Of a DNA stretch of 46,173 nt, positions 30,000 through 40,200 are shown piece by piece; the stretch's first letter is position 1; the number at the start of each line of letters is the position of its first letter. The notes beneath the pieces are model-generated. The model saw only the letters and a program-made list of their open reading frames with translations, was not told the origin of the DNA and did no database searches. Origin of the DNA: Oscillospiraceae bacterium (GTDB lineage: Bacteria; Bacillota; Clostridia; Oscillospirales; Acutalibacteraceae); contig SVPN01000014.1 of the NCBI GenBank assembly GCA_015065805.1, forward strand, positions 1-46,173, given 5' to 3'. The translations under genes were made by a program, and so were the position numbers.

Positions 30000-32900
30000 T
30001 TACGCCGTGTAGCTGCCGATATCCCACGCGATAACATCACTGTACGCCACCTTGACGGTGTCGCCGTCTTTATAGATGACATAGGCGCGTGCGTAGTAGG
30101 TAGCGGGCTCTGCCTTGGTGTGACCGATATACGCGGTGTACTCATAGTTGCTGGACACAGCGGTTGCCTGCAGACTGCGGACAGCCTTGGTGTCCATCGT
30201 CTTGTAGGTCTTATTCGCCACCGTATCGGCCGTGACCGTGCTCATATCCAGCGCAAATGCCGTGTTGACATCCGCAAACTTGTCATAGTAAGTGGACTTC
30301 GTCAACAGCGTACCCGACGCAAGGATATCCTCGTAAACCACGTTGTCGTCGTCGATCGTGAACTGCGATGTGAAGTAGACAGCGGGCTTGTTCGCACCCT
30401 TGTTGCCGTCCGTCGTCAGACGCGGCGAGGTGGTCACATAAATACCCTCGTTCGCCGTGTAGAAGGCGTTGGCGATGGTGCTGGTGATCGAGCTGTAGGA
30501 GATCTCGATGTTCTCGTGCGCTGTGAACTCATAGCGTTCGCTGTTCTCGCTGAGAACCGGCACAAGACCGTTGATCACGTGCTTCTTCTGCGAAACAGCG
30601 GCATTTTCCACCACCAGCGTCCAGCCGTTTTCGGCATTCTTCGCACTTGCGACAGGCTTTGCAACGAGGCTGTAGTTTTCCATCACGCCCGAGTAGGTAT
30701 ACTCATTACCGCTCTTCCTGAGGGTGATGCCGTAATCCTCTGCGGGACGGTCTACGATCTGGTTGGCGTAGTTCTTCACCTTGACGAAGAGCTCCGCGTT
30801 GTGAAGCGTGATCTCAAAGGTGTTCATCTTATCGGGCGATGTGACGGGCACAAACGTGATCGTGTTGGTGTCGTCCATAAACTCGCCGTCATCGAGCAGA
30901 TAGATCTTCTCGCCTGCGCTGAAGATGCGGCCCGAGGTATCGCCCTGGATCTGCCAGCCGTAGATCGAGACCTTGTCGTGACCGGTGTACAGCACCGTGG
31001 TGTTCGGGAAGTTCAGCAGGAAACGACCGTATCTTGCGTTGACATCCACCGTCTCGCCGCCGACCGTGATCGTCTTGAGGACATCGCCGTTGGTGTCGAG
31101 GAACTTCGCGTGGTGTCTTTCGTCCGCAGGATAGGTATCGGTATCGACGACCCAGACTGCCTTGAAGTAGTCAGGCGTTGCACCCGTCTTCTTGATGAAG
31201 GTCATAAAGCGCGCGCCGTTGCCGTCTTCCGCGGTCACCTTACCGTCAACCACATTGAAGCTTTCGTTCTTGGTCGTATAGTCGGTGTAATGCTCCCAGT
31301 GGCTGAACTTGTAACCGGGCTTCTTGAGGAACTCGGTGTTCCGGTCACCGGTATCGCCCTTCATGGAGTCGATGTTATAGGGCTGACGGAAGTAGCTGAG
31401 AATGACGTTTTCGGTGACAAAGTAGTTGTTCTCCGTTACCTGACGCAGATCGGTAACATTGTCTGCGGAGGTGTCGTAGATGAACTCGCCGCCGTTGGCG
31501 TCAAAGTAGGTGGTGTAGGTCTTCGGCGTAATACCCGCACGGAGAAGCACGTAGTTTTCGGTCGCATAACGACGGGACAAACCACCGGACAATGCACCTG
31601 CATTGTAGTTCGCATCTTTGTACTTATCATCCAGTTCCGGATCACCGATATACAGGATGTTCAGGCCGGATTCACCTTGACCCGAGAACCAACGACCGAA
31701 CGACCACAGCATATCGTATACGTTCGCTTCATCGTCTTCATCAACCGATACCGTGATCAACTTGCCGTTTTCATCCAGCGTGGTATATACACGGCCGCGG
31801 TTTTTAAATTCGTAGTAATCGTCGATATCGTTCGTATTACCCGAGCCTGTGTAGAACAGAATGTTCTTGACGGCATCGGTTCCGCCGTAGTTGCGTTCGT
31901 AATAACCCACAGAGCCCTTCGTCTCATCAAACGTTGTCCCCGCAGGAGCATCGCCGTAGGAAGCAATGGGATCGCCGTTGAAGTAGGTGCCGGAGGAAAG
32001 GAGCATACCGCGCTGAACCTTGATCGGGTTGACACGGTCGTTGTCAGCGTTTGTGCCGGAAACCTGACCGGTGGGGTTGTCGATGGTCGGGAAACGCGCC
32101 GAATAACGGTCACCCGTGTTATCCATCATATAGTAGTACTGCCACTGAGTCTCCTCAAGCTTATTGGAAATAAGCTGTGTGGGGGGTTCATTGGAGAGGT
32201 ATACATAATTGATGTAATATTCTGCTTGTACATCGGTCCGGTTGTTCAGATAAAACACAAACTGGTTGATCGATTTTACGCTATTGTCGAATTTCAGGGA
32301 TTGAAGATCCATACATGCATTCATTGAAGTGCTGAATATACGTTGATCCGCCTGTCCCGCTTGATCCGACCAGTAGGAAACGCCGTCCTGAAAATAGCAC
32401 CAGGTGCCATCGCGTTCCACATAAGCCTTATCAGAAGAGTTTTGTTGTGATTTGATTGCAACCGTAAGACCGTTTATTCCATCCTGTTTCGCAGCCGCAA
32501 TACCGCCCGCATCACGCATAGAATAGGAATAATAGAGATAACGGAAATTCTCAATGTTGTAAGAACGGTCAGCTGTAAACGCTACAGAAGCCTGGGCTTT
32601 CGCGGGAACCCACATACGCAGGTGACCGAGCGCCGAGCGGTACTCATACACGCCGTCAACAACACTCGCCGCCGTACTGTTGTAGAGAGGATCCGAACCG
32701 CCGAGCTTATTGTCGCCGTTTGTATCTACACGGATCTGCGCAGTCCATCCTTTGTTGGAATTCTCCTTTTTGTACGACTTGTCTGTTGTCTTGTCTGTGT
32801 ATGTCCATGCGTTTTTATCACCGGTAATTTCATACTTACCGTCCGCACTCTCGTCATGCTTATGATAGAACGAATCATTAATGATGTTGGTGCTGTCAAA

Positions 32901-35900
32901 CACCTTCGCCGTCATATCATCGGAAGATGCGTGACCGGCAGTGGAATACTGGTTTGCGGAAAGAATCGCGTCAAGCCACTCTTCCTCCGCCTTCAGGATC
33001 TCAAGGCGACGAATTGTACTGGTGTTTGAGGTAGCCGATCCGTAATACATAAAGGCGCTGATACCGGCAATATAAATGTCCTTTCCTGCACCTGCCGCAC
33101 CGCTATCAATCTGTTTGATCAGTTTTTCAAGAGAATAATAGCCGCAATTGGTACCCGATGCAAGACTGGTCTTGGTAGTAGTCAAGGTGCCGCTTGCGCC
33201 GTCAAGATAATACAAGGACGGAGTGCCGTTGACAGTCACCGTGAGCGCAATTTGAATAGTGGCATTATTCGTGTAGTCATAATACAGAACAGGATAGCTG
33301 TTCTCCAGCGATTCTTTTTCATACGAGTTTTCTTTATCCGTCTTAGAGTTGATCAGAATCGGATCCCTCAGCGTACGCGTCATACCGAAGGACGAGTTCG
33401 CGCCGGACGGTGTGTGAGAACTTCGTTTGAAGTCAAGCGACAGATCCGTACCGCCGTTGATGGACTTCAGCTTGAAGCTTTCTCTTGATTGCGGGTCATT
33501 ATGCGTGTATCGTGTATTCAGATATTGGTTTGCATACTGCAGAGTGGGATGGTTGTTGTAATAAATATCGACACCGGTCGGGGCGCTTTTGGTTATACCG
33601 TTCAGGAAAGGATCACTGCCGCCGTATTCCGATGTAAAGTTTGATGCATACCAATTGTTCTCCAAGGTGTCGCGAACGAGGTTAATAACCTTGTTGTTCA
33701 TACCATCCGCATACCATGTATTATAATTGGCAGTTGTGTACGAAGCAACAAGCTTACCGCTATTGACAAGAGTGCCATTGATACTGTTGCCTTCAACAAA
33801 CCATGCACCGCTACGGCAGATCTGCACCCATCCAAGGCCGGGAGTACCGTCGCTTTGCAGCACACCGACTAACGCCCAAACTTCATCACCTTCTGTGATT
33901 GCCACGGTTGCATACGCCGTAATACCGTTTCCGACACCGTGTGTTTTGCCAAGCACGGAACCGTTTGTAGAAGCTACATTGTAAATGTTTTTGTCGAATT
34001 GAAGGTCACTGTTCCAATGCTTGAGGATGTAGCCTCTGCCGTAGAAGGGCTGTACATTCTTTCCGCTGTTTGAAGCCGCATGCGAATCCTTGCCGGAGGC
34101 GTTCATAAGCTCTGTATCCAGCAAGTCATAAATGGTGTAATAGGAAGCGGGCATATACGGACCGTAGGCAGCCGCACGATCATTTTGAGTGCCGCTGATA
34201 TTACCCATAGACGCATAGCTAAAGGTAGTGCCCGAAAGCGATGCCTGAAGCTCAGGAGTCGTATTGGTCATATCGATCTCAGGCTGATCGCCGGTACCGC
34301 CGTCGTAAGCCGACACGATGGAACCGGAAGTCGAGAACATATTCAGACCGGCAGAGTTACCGTCACCCTTTGTATTCTGCACGGTAAACTCTGTGCCGAC
34401 AGGCACAGCAAAGCGGAATGCCGACACGAACGAATAACCGGTCATTTCCTCACCGTAGAAGAAGTTGGGCGCAGCTCCCTTAACCGTCCGATCGTACATA
34501 TAGGGCGAACGAAGCAGGTCAAACCACGATTCCTTTGTACCGGTGGCATCGTTGTAAATGGTGGATTCACCAAGCGTCATATCGACCTTGGCGCATATAA
34601 AGTTATCGTCGTTATCAATCTGATAATAACCCGTTCCAAAAATACCGAGAATGTTTTCGCTCTTGAAACGGGTTGTCAAACCAAGACCGCCGTGTCCGGC
34701 ACCTACAGCACCGTCGGTGTTACCCCAGAGGCCGAAAGCAGGATCCAGATTACCCGCCTTGCCGTATTTCTGGACATTGATCGTCATAGAGAGCTTGCGG
34801 GAGTTACCCAGAACGTTGATCCACTTACGGTACGGAATTGTAACCATAATATAGTGTGCACCATTAGATTGGTTATAGTCCGCTTCAACATACTGTACAT
34901 TGCCGTTGTCATCGGTATACTTCCACACGCAGGAGGATTTCTCCGTAGTTGTTTCATCCAGGTATTTGGAGTTGGTGTCGTACTTTTGAGAACTGCGTAC
35001 AAATTCTTTGCCGGTTTCCTCTTTGTACTGATTGAAGGAAATCAGCTGACCATTACCCTTACCGTTGGTATCGATAGTCATCAGCTGCGGTGTATTCGGG
35101 GTGTTGGTGATGGACACCGTTTGACCGTTTTCCCAACCATTGGTGTACGAGCAATCAAACGTATCGTAATCCGGCCAGGCACCGATGTACCACTTGCCCC
35201 AAAATTCCTCAGGATGTTGTTGGCCGATATCGTTGGGGTTTTCGTCGCCGATCAGACCGTCATGCTGAGCGTACATCCAGTTGGCAGCATTTACGGTATT
35301 GCCCACCGTGGACTGCGGAGTGTAAACCGTGGACATAGCGGGACCGAAATAGAGATAGTTAAGGCGGCACGCGCTGTCGTCTTCGCCGGTCGATTGGGTG
35401 TCAATGCGGATTTGTGCGACCTTGTAGCGTATGCCTTCGCGTCCGTTCGATTTGCCGTCGCTGTTCGTTACAGACATCACCATCGGCAACAACTGGGTGA
35501 AATCGATACAACCGGTAAGAGAGCCGGTGGTGTAGAGTTGCTCTTCCTCGGCACCCTCACTCACAGCGTTATCAATAGGGGAGAGTTTTCCTGCTGCATC
35601 AATTGCCGTAATCGCATCCGAGACGTTCTCCGATGCAATCTCGGTCGCGACAGGTTTACTGATATAGACATTCGGCACCATCGAGTTATCGAGCGTATCC
35701 TCGCCGATACCCGGGCGCGCAATGTTATCCGTAACGGTATACCAACGGTATTCCCAAGCGCCGCTTTGCGTCACCTGTGTATCGAATTTGCCGCTGTTCT
35801 TGCTTGCCTCAGTGGGCTTTTCCGCCTGAATCGGTGCACCGATCAACAGCGAGATTGCCATTTTGGTGGTGCTGAGCGCTTCCGTGGAAAAATAGAGGTA

Positions 35901-36692
35901 CGGTGTGTCGGTGAGGAACAGATACGTATTGTTCAGGTTTTTGTCATTACGGTCTGCAGGAGACGTTGTTCCGTAATAGTTTTCCACATAACTCGGCGTC
36001 CAGCGCACGCTGGACACGTTGCAATCAAGCGTCAAACCCCATTTACCCTGCATCGGGTCAAAACGGTTATACACCATTGCTTCGGTAGAGTTTTTAGAAT
36101 CCACAATAGACTGACCGTACAACGTATTTTTGGAGCTTGCGATGCCGTTTTCCGTTGCTTTGGAACCGACAGAATGATTCAGCGAAGCCCACAAATATTC
36201 GTCAACCAGGTTCATGTCCGGTAACGAATAGATTTCATCATCATATGCGGGATAGGCTGATGTGATGGACGGATATTTCTCGCCGTAGGTCACACCTGTA
36301 CCCGTGATATTATGAACCGATGTGTTTGCGGACCATGCAGTCAGCGGATAGTTCTGTGTTGCGGGTGCGCCGTAATAGATCTTATCCAAGGTGATGTTTG
36401 CCGAACCACCGGGGAGAAACGGGTGGTTTTCATCGTCTGTTGAATACGGCTCGTAAGGAGAGAGCGTTTTGTCAACAATGGCATTGCCTTTGCTGTCTGT
36501 CACTGCTCCTGCCAGATAGCTCTCCGTATTGGTTACCGTGCCCTTGCCGAGTACCACATTGTCGAAAATGCTTGTACTCTGCTCGGATGCGGACAAAGCA
36601 AACACGGGCAGAACCGATGACGGCACGCAGCTAAGCAGCATCATCAAGGTCATAACCAGTGCGATTGCTTTGGTGATATGAGTGGATTTCAT
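30000..36692 (-). CDS. Giant secreted surface protein, paralogue 1 (2230 residues)
   Basis: Starts at ATG 36692 with AAAGGGG upstream (the open frame extends 30 codons further without a ribosome site). Signal peptide 1 to about 33 (MKSTHITKAIALVMTLMMLL...FALSAS). No catalytic motif, LPXTG, dockerin pair or C-terminal membrane helix is visible. Several beta-rich sections end in similar motifs (LNYLYFGP near 460, YINYVYLSN near 1500), suggesting repeated carbohydrate-binding-like sandwiches. One EF-hand-like loop, DTNGDNKLGGSD, is near residue 1320. From about 1720 on, TYFDANGGEF begins InlB/Listeria-Bacteroides-repeat-like modules and a final domain ending ARAYVIYKDGDTVKVAYSD. It is the first gene of an operon with a 43-codon gene. 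Probably a cell-surface or matrix protein; the function is unknown. Confidence 0.85.
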   Translation of the reverse strand: MKSTHITKAIALVMTLMMLLSCVPSSVLPVFALSASEQSTSIFDNVVLGKGTVTNTESYLAGAVTDSKGNAIVDKTLSPYEPYSTDDENHPFLPGGSANITLDKIYYGAPATQNYPLTAWSANTSVHNITGTGVTYGEKYPSITSAYPAYDDEIYSLPDMNLVDEYLWASLNHSVGSKATENGIASSKNTLYGQSIVDSKNSTEAMVYNRFDPMQGKWGLTLDCNVSSVRWTPSYVENYYGTTSPADRNDKNLNNTYLFLTDTPYLYFSTEALSTTKMAISLLIGAPIQAEKPTEASKNSGKFDTQVTQSGAWEYRWYTVTDNIARPGIGEDTLDNSMVPNVYISKPVATEIASENVSDAITAIDAAGKLSPIDNAVSEGAEEEQLYTTGSLTGCIDFTQLLPMVMSVTNSDGKSNGREGIRYKVAQIRIDTQSTGEDDSACRLNYLYFGPAMSTVYTPQSTVGNTVNAANWMYAQHDGLIGDENPNDIGQQHPEEFWGKWYIGAWPDYDTFDCSYTNGWENGQTVSITNTPNTPQLMTIDTNGKGNGQLISFNQYKEETGKEFVRSSQKYDTNSKYLDETTTEKSSCVWKYTDDNGNVQYVEADYNQSNGAHYIMVTIPYRKWINVLGNSRKLSMTINVQKYGKAGNLDPAFGLWGNTDGAVGAGHGGLGLTTRFKSENILGIFGTGYYQIDNDDNFICAKVDMTLGESTIYNDATGTKESWFDLLRSPYMYDRTVKGAAPNFFYGEEMTGYSFVSAFRFAVPVGTEFTVQNTKGDGNSAGLNMFSTSGSIVSAYDGGTGDQPEIDMTNTTPELQASLSGTTFSYASMGNISGTQNDRAAAYGPYMPASYYTIYDLLDTELMNASGKDSHAASNSGKNVQPFYGRGYILKHWNSDLQFDKNIYNVASTNGSVLGKTHGVGNGITAYATVAITEGDEVWALVGVLQSDGTPGLGWVQICRSGAWFVEGNSINGTLVNSGKLVASYTTANYNTWYADGMNNKVINLVRDTLENNWYASNFTSEYGGSDPFLNGITKSAPTGVDIYYNNHPTLQYANQYLNTRYTHNDPQSRESFKLKSINGGTDLSLDFKRSSHTPSGANSSFGMTRTLRDPILINSKTDKENSYEKESLENSYPVLYYDYTNNATIQIALTVTVNGTPSLYYLDGASGTLTTTKTSLASGTNCGYYSLEKLIKQIDSGAAGAGKDIYIAGISAFMYYGSATSNTSTIRRLEILKAEEEWLDAILSANQYSTAGHASSDDMTAKVFDSTNIINDSFYHKHDESADGKYEITGDKNAWTYTDKTTDKSYKKENSNKGWTAQIRVDTNGDNKLGGSDPLYNSTAASVVDGVYEYRSALGHLRMWVPAKAQASVAFTADRSYNIENFRYLYYSYSMRDAGGIAAAKQDGINGLTVAIKSQQNSSDKAYVERDGTWCYFQDGVSYWSDQAGQADQRIFSTSMNACMDLQSLKFDNSVKSINQFVFYLNNRTDVQAEYYINYVYLSNEPPTQLISNKLEETQWQYYYMMDNTGDRYSARFPTIDNPTGQVSGTNADNDRVNPIKVQRGMLLSSGTYFNGDPIASYGDAPAGTTFDETKGSVGYYERNYGGTDAVKNILFYTGSGNTNDIDDYYEFKNRGRVYTTLDENGKLITVSVDEDDEANVYDMLWSFGRWFSGQGESGLNILYIGDPELDDKYKDANYNAGALSGGLSRRYATENYVLLRAGITPKTYTTYFDANGGEFIYDTSADNVTDLRQVTENNYFVTENVILSYFRQPYNIDSMKGDTGDRNTEFLKKPGYKFSHWEHYTDYTTKNESFNVVDGKVTAEDGNGARFMTFIKKTGATPDYFKAVWVVDTDTYPADERHHAKFLDTNGDVLKTITVGGETVDVNARYGRFLLNFPNTTVLYTGHDKVSIYGWQIQGDTSGRIFSAGEKIYLLDDGEFMDDTNTITFVPVTSPDKMNTFEITLHNAELFVKVKNYANQIVDRPAEDYGITLRKSGNEYTYSGVMENYSLVAKPVASAKNAENGWTLVVENAAVSQKKHVINGLVPVLSENSERYEFTAHENIEISYSSITSTIANAFYTANEGIYVTTSPRLTTDGNKGANKPAVYFTSQFTIDDDNVVYEDILASGTLLTKSTYYDKFADVNTAFALDMSTVTADTVANKTYKTMDTKAVRSLQATAVSSNYEYTAYIGHTKAEPATYYARAYVIYKDGDTVKVAYSDVIAWDIGSYTA

Positions 36693-36801
36693 ATCGATTT
36701 CCCCTTTCAAACAGTGTATAAAAAATGGTTTTGGATACGGTTTATATGCAAAGTGAGAATAACTATCCACAATACACATCATATTTATCCGATTCTAATG
36801 G

Positions 36802-36844
36802 ATTATACCACAGTGTCTTTTTAAATTGTGAATTTTTTGTTAAC
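36802..36844 (-). promoter_or_regulatory. Regulated promoter of giant gene 1
   Basis: Minus strand direct repeat GTTAACA-AAAA-ATTCACA (36827-36844, 11-bp period), then 19 bp, then TATAAT (36802-36807) with an extended-10 TG. No -35 box. Same arrangement as upstream of giant gene 2. Confidence 0.55.
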
Positions 36845-36938
36845 AAAAGGTGAAACTTGGGTGATTTCGTGAATTTCTATAAAAAACCATTTCCTATAGA
36901 TGCTTATATTTGTGTGGCCGTCAAGGCAACACACACCT

Positions 36939-37025
36939 GCGACGATGCCCGTAGGGGATGGGTCTCCCGTCCCGAAGCGCATGATCCTACGGCGATAGCC
37001 GCAGTCCCCGCCCTACTGTGTTGCC
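36939..37025 (+). repeat. Intergenic repeat copy R3
   Basis: Nearly identical to R1 (29216-29302). It marks the outer edge of the duplicated downstream block of the giant genes. Apart from this repeat and the terminator, 36845-37111 holds nothing I can assign. Confidence 0.75.
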
Positions 37026-37051
37026 ATAGGCAAGAAGATCGCCGCCGAAGC

Positions 37052-37097
37052 AAAAAGCCGCCCTGCTTTGCTTAATGCAAAACAGGGCGGCTTTTTA
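37052..37097 (-). terminator. Terminator of the giant gene 2 operon
   Basis: AAAAAGCCGCCCTG and CAGGGCGGCTTTTT arms, almost the same as at 29775-29820 but with a slightly different loop (TTAATG instead of TTTAAG). Confidence 0.9.
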
Positions 37098-37111
37098 TTC
37101 ACTTTGTGTGT

Positions 37112-37243
37112 TTACCACTCGTCGTCGGGGGTGAAACCGTCTCCGGGAGGGGGTTCCACGATCGGCTGCGAATTGGCGATCACATCGTCACTCTCAAACC
37201 AGCAGATATCCAGTTCGGGAGATTCATAATGGTTTTTATTCAT
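37112..37243 (-). CDS. Small acidic protein paired with giant gene 2 (43 codons)
   Basis: Differs from the 29835-29966 protein in a single residue (MNKNHYESPE instead of MNKKHYESPE). It lies 32 bp after the stop of giant gene 2 and before the terminator. The near identity comes with the duplicated block and does not by itself show conservation; the more diverged third member at 44440-44574 does. Confidence 0.75.
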   Translation of the reverse strand: MNKNHYESPELDICWFESDDVIANSQPIVEPPPGDGFTPDDEW

Positions 37244-37275
37244 TTTTCTCTCATCTCACTTTCTATCTTCGCTGA

Positions 37276-40200
37276 TTACGCCGTGTAGCTGCCGATATCC
37301 CACGCGATAACATCACTGTATGCCACCTTGACGGTGTTGCCGTCTTTATAGATGACATACGCGCGTGCGTAGTAGGTCGCGGGCTCTGCCTTGGTGTGAC
37401 CGATATACGCGGTGTACTCATAGTTGCTGGACACGGCGGTTGCCTGCAGACTGCGGACAGCCTTGGTGTCCATCGTCTTGTAGGTCTTATTCGCCACCGT
37501 ATCGGCAGTGACCGTGCTCATATCCAGCGCAAACGCCGTGTTGACATCCGCAAACTTGTCATAGTAAGTGGACTTCGTCAACAGCGTACCCGACGCAAGG
37601 ATATCCTCGTAAACCACGTTGTCGTTGTCGATCGTGAACTGCGATGTGAAATAGACAGCGGGCTTGTTCTCACCCTTGTTGCCGTCCGTCGTCAGACGCG
37701 GCGAGGTAGTCACATAAATACCCTCGTTCGCCGTGTAGAAGGCGTTGGCAATGGTGCTGGTGATCGAGCTGTAGGAGATCTCGATATTCTCGTGCGCTGT
37801 GAACTCATAGCGTTCGCTGTTCTCGCTGAGAACCGGCACAAGGCCGTTGATCACGTGCTTCTTCTGCGAAACATCGGCATTTTCCACCACAAGCGTCCAG
37901 CCGTTTTCGGCATTCTTCGCACTTTCGACAGGCTTCGCAACGAGGCTGTAGTTTTCCATCACGCCCGAGTAGGTATACTCATTACCGCTCTTCCTGAGGG
38001 TGATACCGTAATCCTCTGCGGGACGATCTACGATCTGGTTGGCGTAGTTCTTCACCTTGACGAAGAGCTCCGCGTTGTGAAGCGTGATCTCAAAGGTGTT
38101 CATCTTATCGGGCGATGTGACGGGCACAAACGTGACCGTATTGTTGTCGTCCATAAACTCGCCGTCATCGAGCAGATAGATCTTCTCGCCTGCGCTGAAG
38201 ATGCGACCCGAGGTATCGCCCTGGATCTGCCAGCCGTAGATCGCGACCTTGTCGTGACCGCTGTACAGCACCGTGGTGTTCGGGAAGTTCAGCAGGAAAC
38301 GACCGTATCGGGCGTTGACATCCACCGTCTCGCCGCCGACCGTGATCGTCTTGAGGACATCGCCGTTGGTGTCGAGGAACTTCGCGTGGTGTCTTTCGTC
38401 CGCGGGATAGGTATCGGTATCAACGACCCAGACTGCCTTGAAGTAGTCAGGCGTTGCACCCGTCTTCTTGATGAAGGTCATAAAGCGCGCGCCGTTGCCG
38501 TCCGCCGAGGTCACTTCGCCGTCAACCACGTTGAACTGTTCGTTCTTGGTCGTATAGTCGGTGTAATGCTCCCAGTGGCTGAACTTATAACCGGGCTTCT
38601 TGAGGAACTCGGTATTCTGGTTGCCGATATCGCCCTTCATTGCTTCGATGTTGTAGGGCTGCTGGAAGTAACTGAGAATGACGTTTTCGGTGACGAAGTA
38701 GTTGTTCTCCGTTACCTGACGCAGATCGGAAACATCATCCGCGGAGGTGTCGTAGATAAACTCGCCGCCGTTGGCGTCAAAGTAAGTGGTGTAGGTCTTG
38801 GGCATAATACCGGCACGCAACAAAACGTTGTTCTCGGTTGCGAAACGACGGATAAGAGCGCCGGAAACCGAGTTTGCGGTATCATTCGGACCAAGGTTAT
38901 CGGGATCGCCGATATACAACGTGTTCAAGCCGGATTCACCGGTGCCCGTGTACCAACGACCGTACGACCAACGCATATCATAAATATCGCCCTCGCTGCC
39001 CTGGGCATCTTTATAGATATAATAATCGTTGATGTCGTTGAGGTCGTTACTGCTACCCCAATAGAACAGGATGTTCTTCATCGAACCGTTTTCCGGTGCA
39101 TTCGGTGTACTGTCGTGACCGTAAGTCTTTTCATAATAGCCGACCGACCCGGTATTTTCATTGAATACACGGTTGGTGCTTGCGGTGCCGCCGTAGCCGT
39201 ACAACGGATCGCCGTTGAAGTACTTTGCTTCCGACAAACGCTTGCCGCGATTGACGGTGACGGGGTTCACGCGGTCATTGTCGGAATTCAAACCGCTAAC
39301 CTGACCCGTGGGGTTATCGATGGTCGGGAAACGCGCCGAGTAACGGTCACCCGTGTTGTCCATCAGATAGTAATACTGATATTGCGGTTGATTGATTTCG
39401 TCGGCGATCAGCGTTTCGGGAGGAACGTTCGACAGCGTCACATAGTTGAGGTAAAATTCTGCCGTTTTGTCCTTTGTGTTTCGGAGATAGAACACCAACT
39501 GGTTGATGGATTCCAGACCGTCCATCGTGGAAAGATCGACAGCCGCGGTTTTAGAAGTGGTGAAGTAACGGCTGTCATCCTCATTGTTCGCCCAGTAGGT
39601 CGTGCCTTTATCAAAGAACTGCCAGCTGCCGTCCTTTGTCTCAAGATACGCATTATCCGAAGAATGCTGATGACCTTTGATGGCAAGCGCAATACCCGAG
39701 CCCTTGCCGTCAGCAGACTGGTTTTCTTCAGAAATACCGTAGTCCGTATTACGCATCGAATACGAATAGTAGAGATAACGGTAATTCTTGGTGTTGAAGG
39801 AGCGATCCGCTTCAAACACAACCGAAGTATCTTGTCCGGAGGGCACCCACACACGCAGATGTCCCAAAGAGGTACGGTATTCATACAAGCCCTCTTGTGA
39901 CGTTGTGTTATAACCGAAGTATTCGGGATCCTTGCTGTCAAGCTGACCGTCCTTGTTTACATCCACTTTCAGTCGTGCCTGCCATCCCTTATTGGAATGA
40001 TCCTTGATGTAGGATGTTTGCGAAGTGGAATCATTCACATCATACCAATAGCTTGCGTGACCGCCATGTCCGGTATGCGTTGTGTCGCTGGTTTTTGTGT
40101 AGGTGTAGGTACCGTCCGACGTTTCGTCGTTGTAGTGATAGAAGGAGTCGTTGATCAGGTTCATCGAGTCTGCGATCATAAAATCCTTGTTCGCAAAAAC

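Noticed and set aside
30120-32327. Long plus-strand open frames (also at 37396-39900, 34080-36224, 16544-19489, 41026-42270)
   Set aside because: They lie antisense within convincing large secreted-protein genes, have basic, repetitive shadow composition and no ribosome sites; the duplication of the first two merely follows the duplicated genes.
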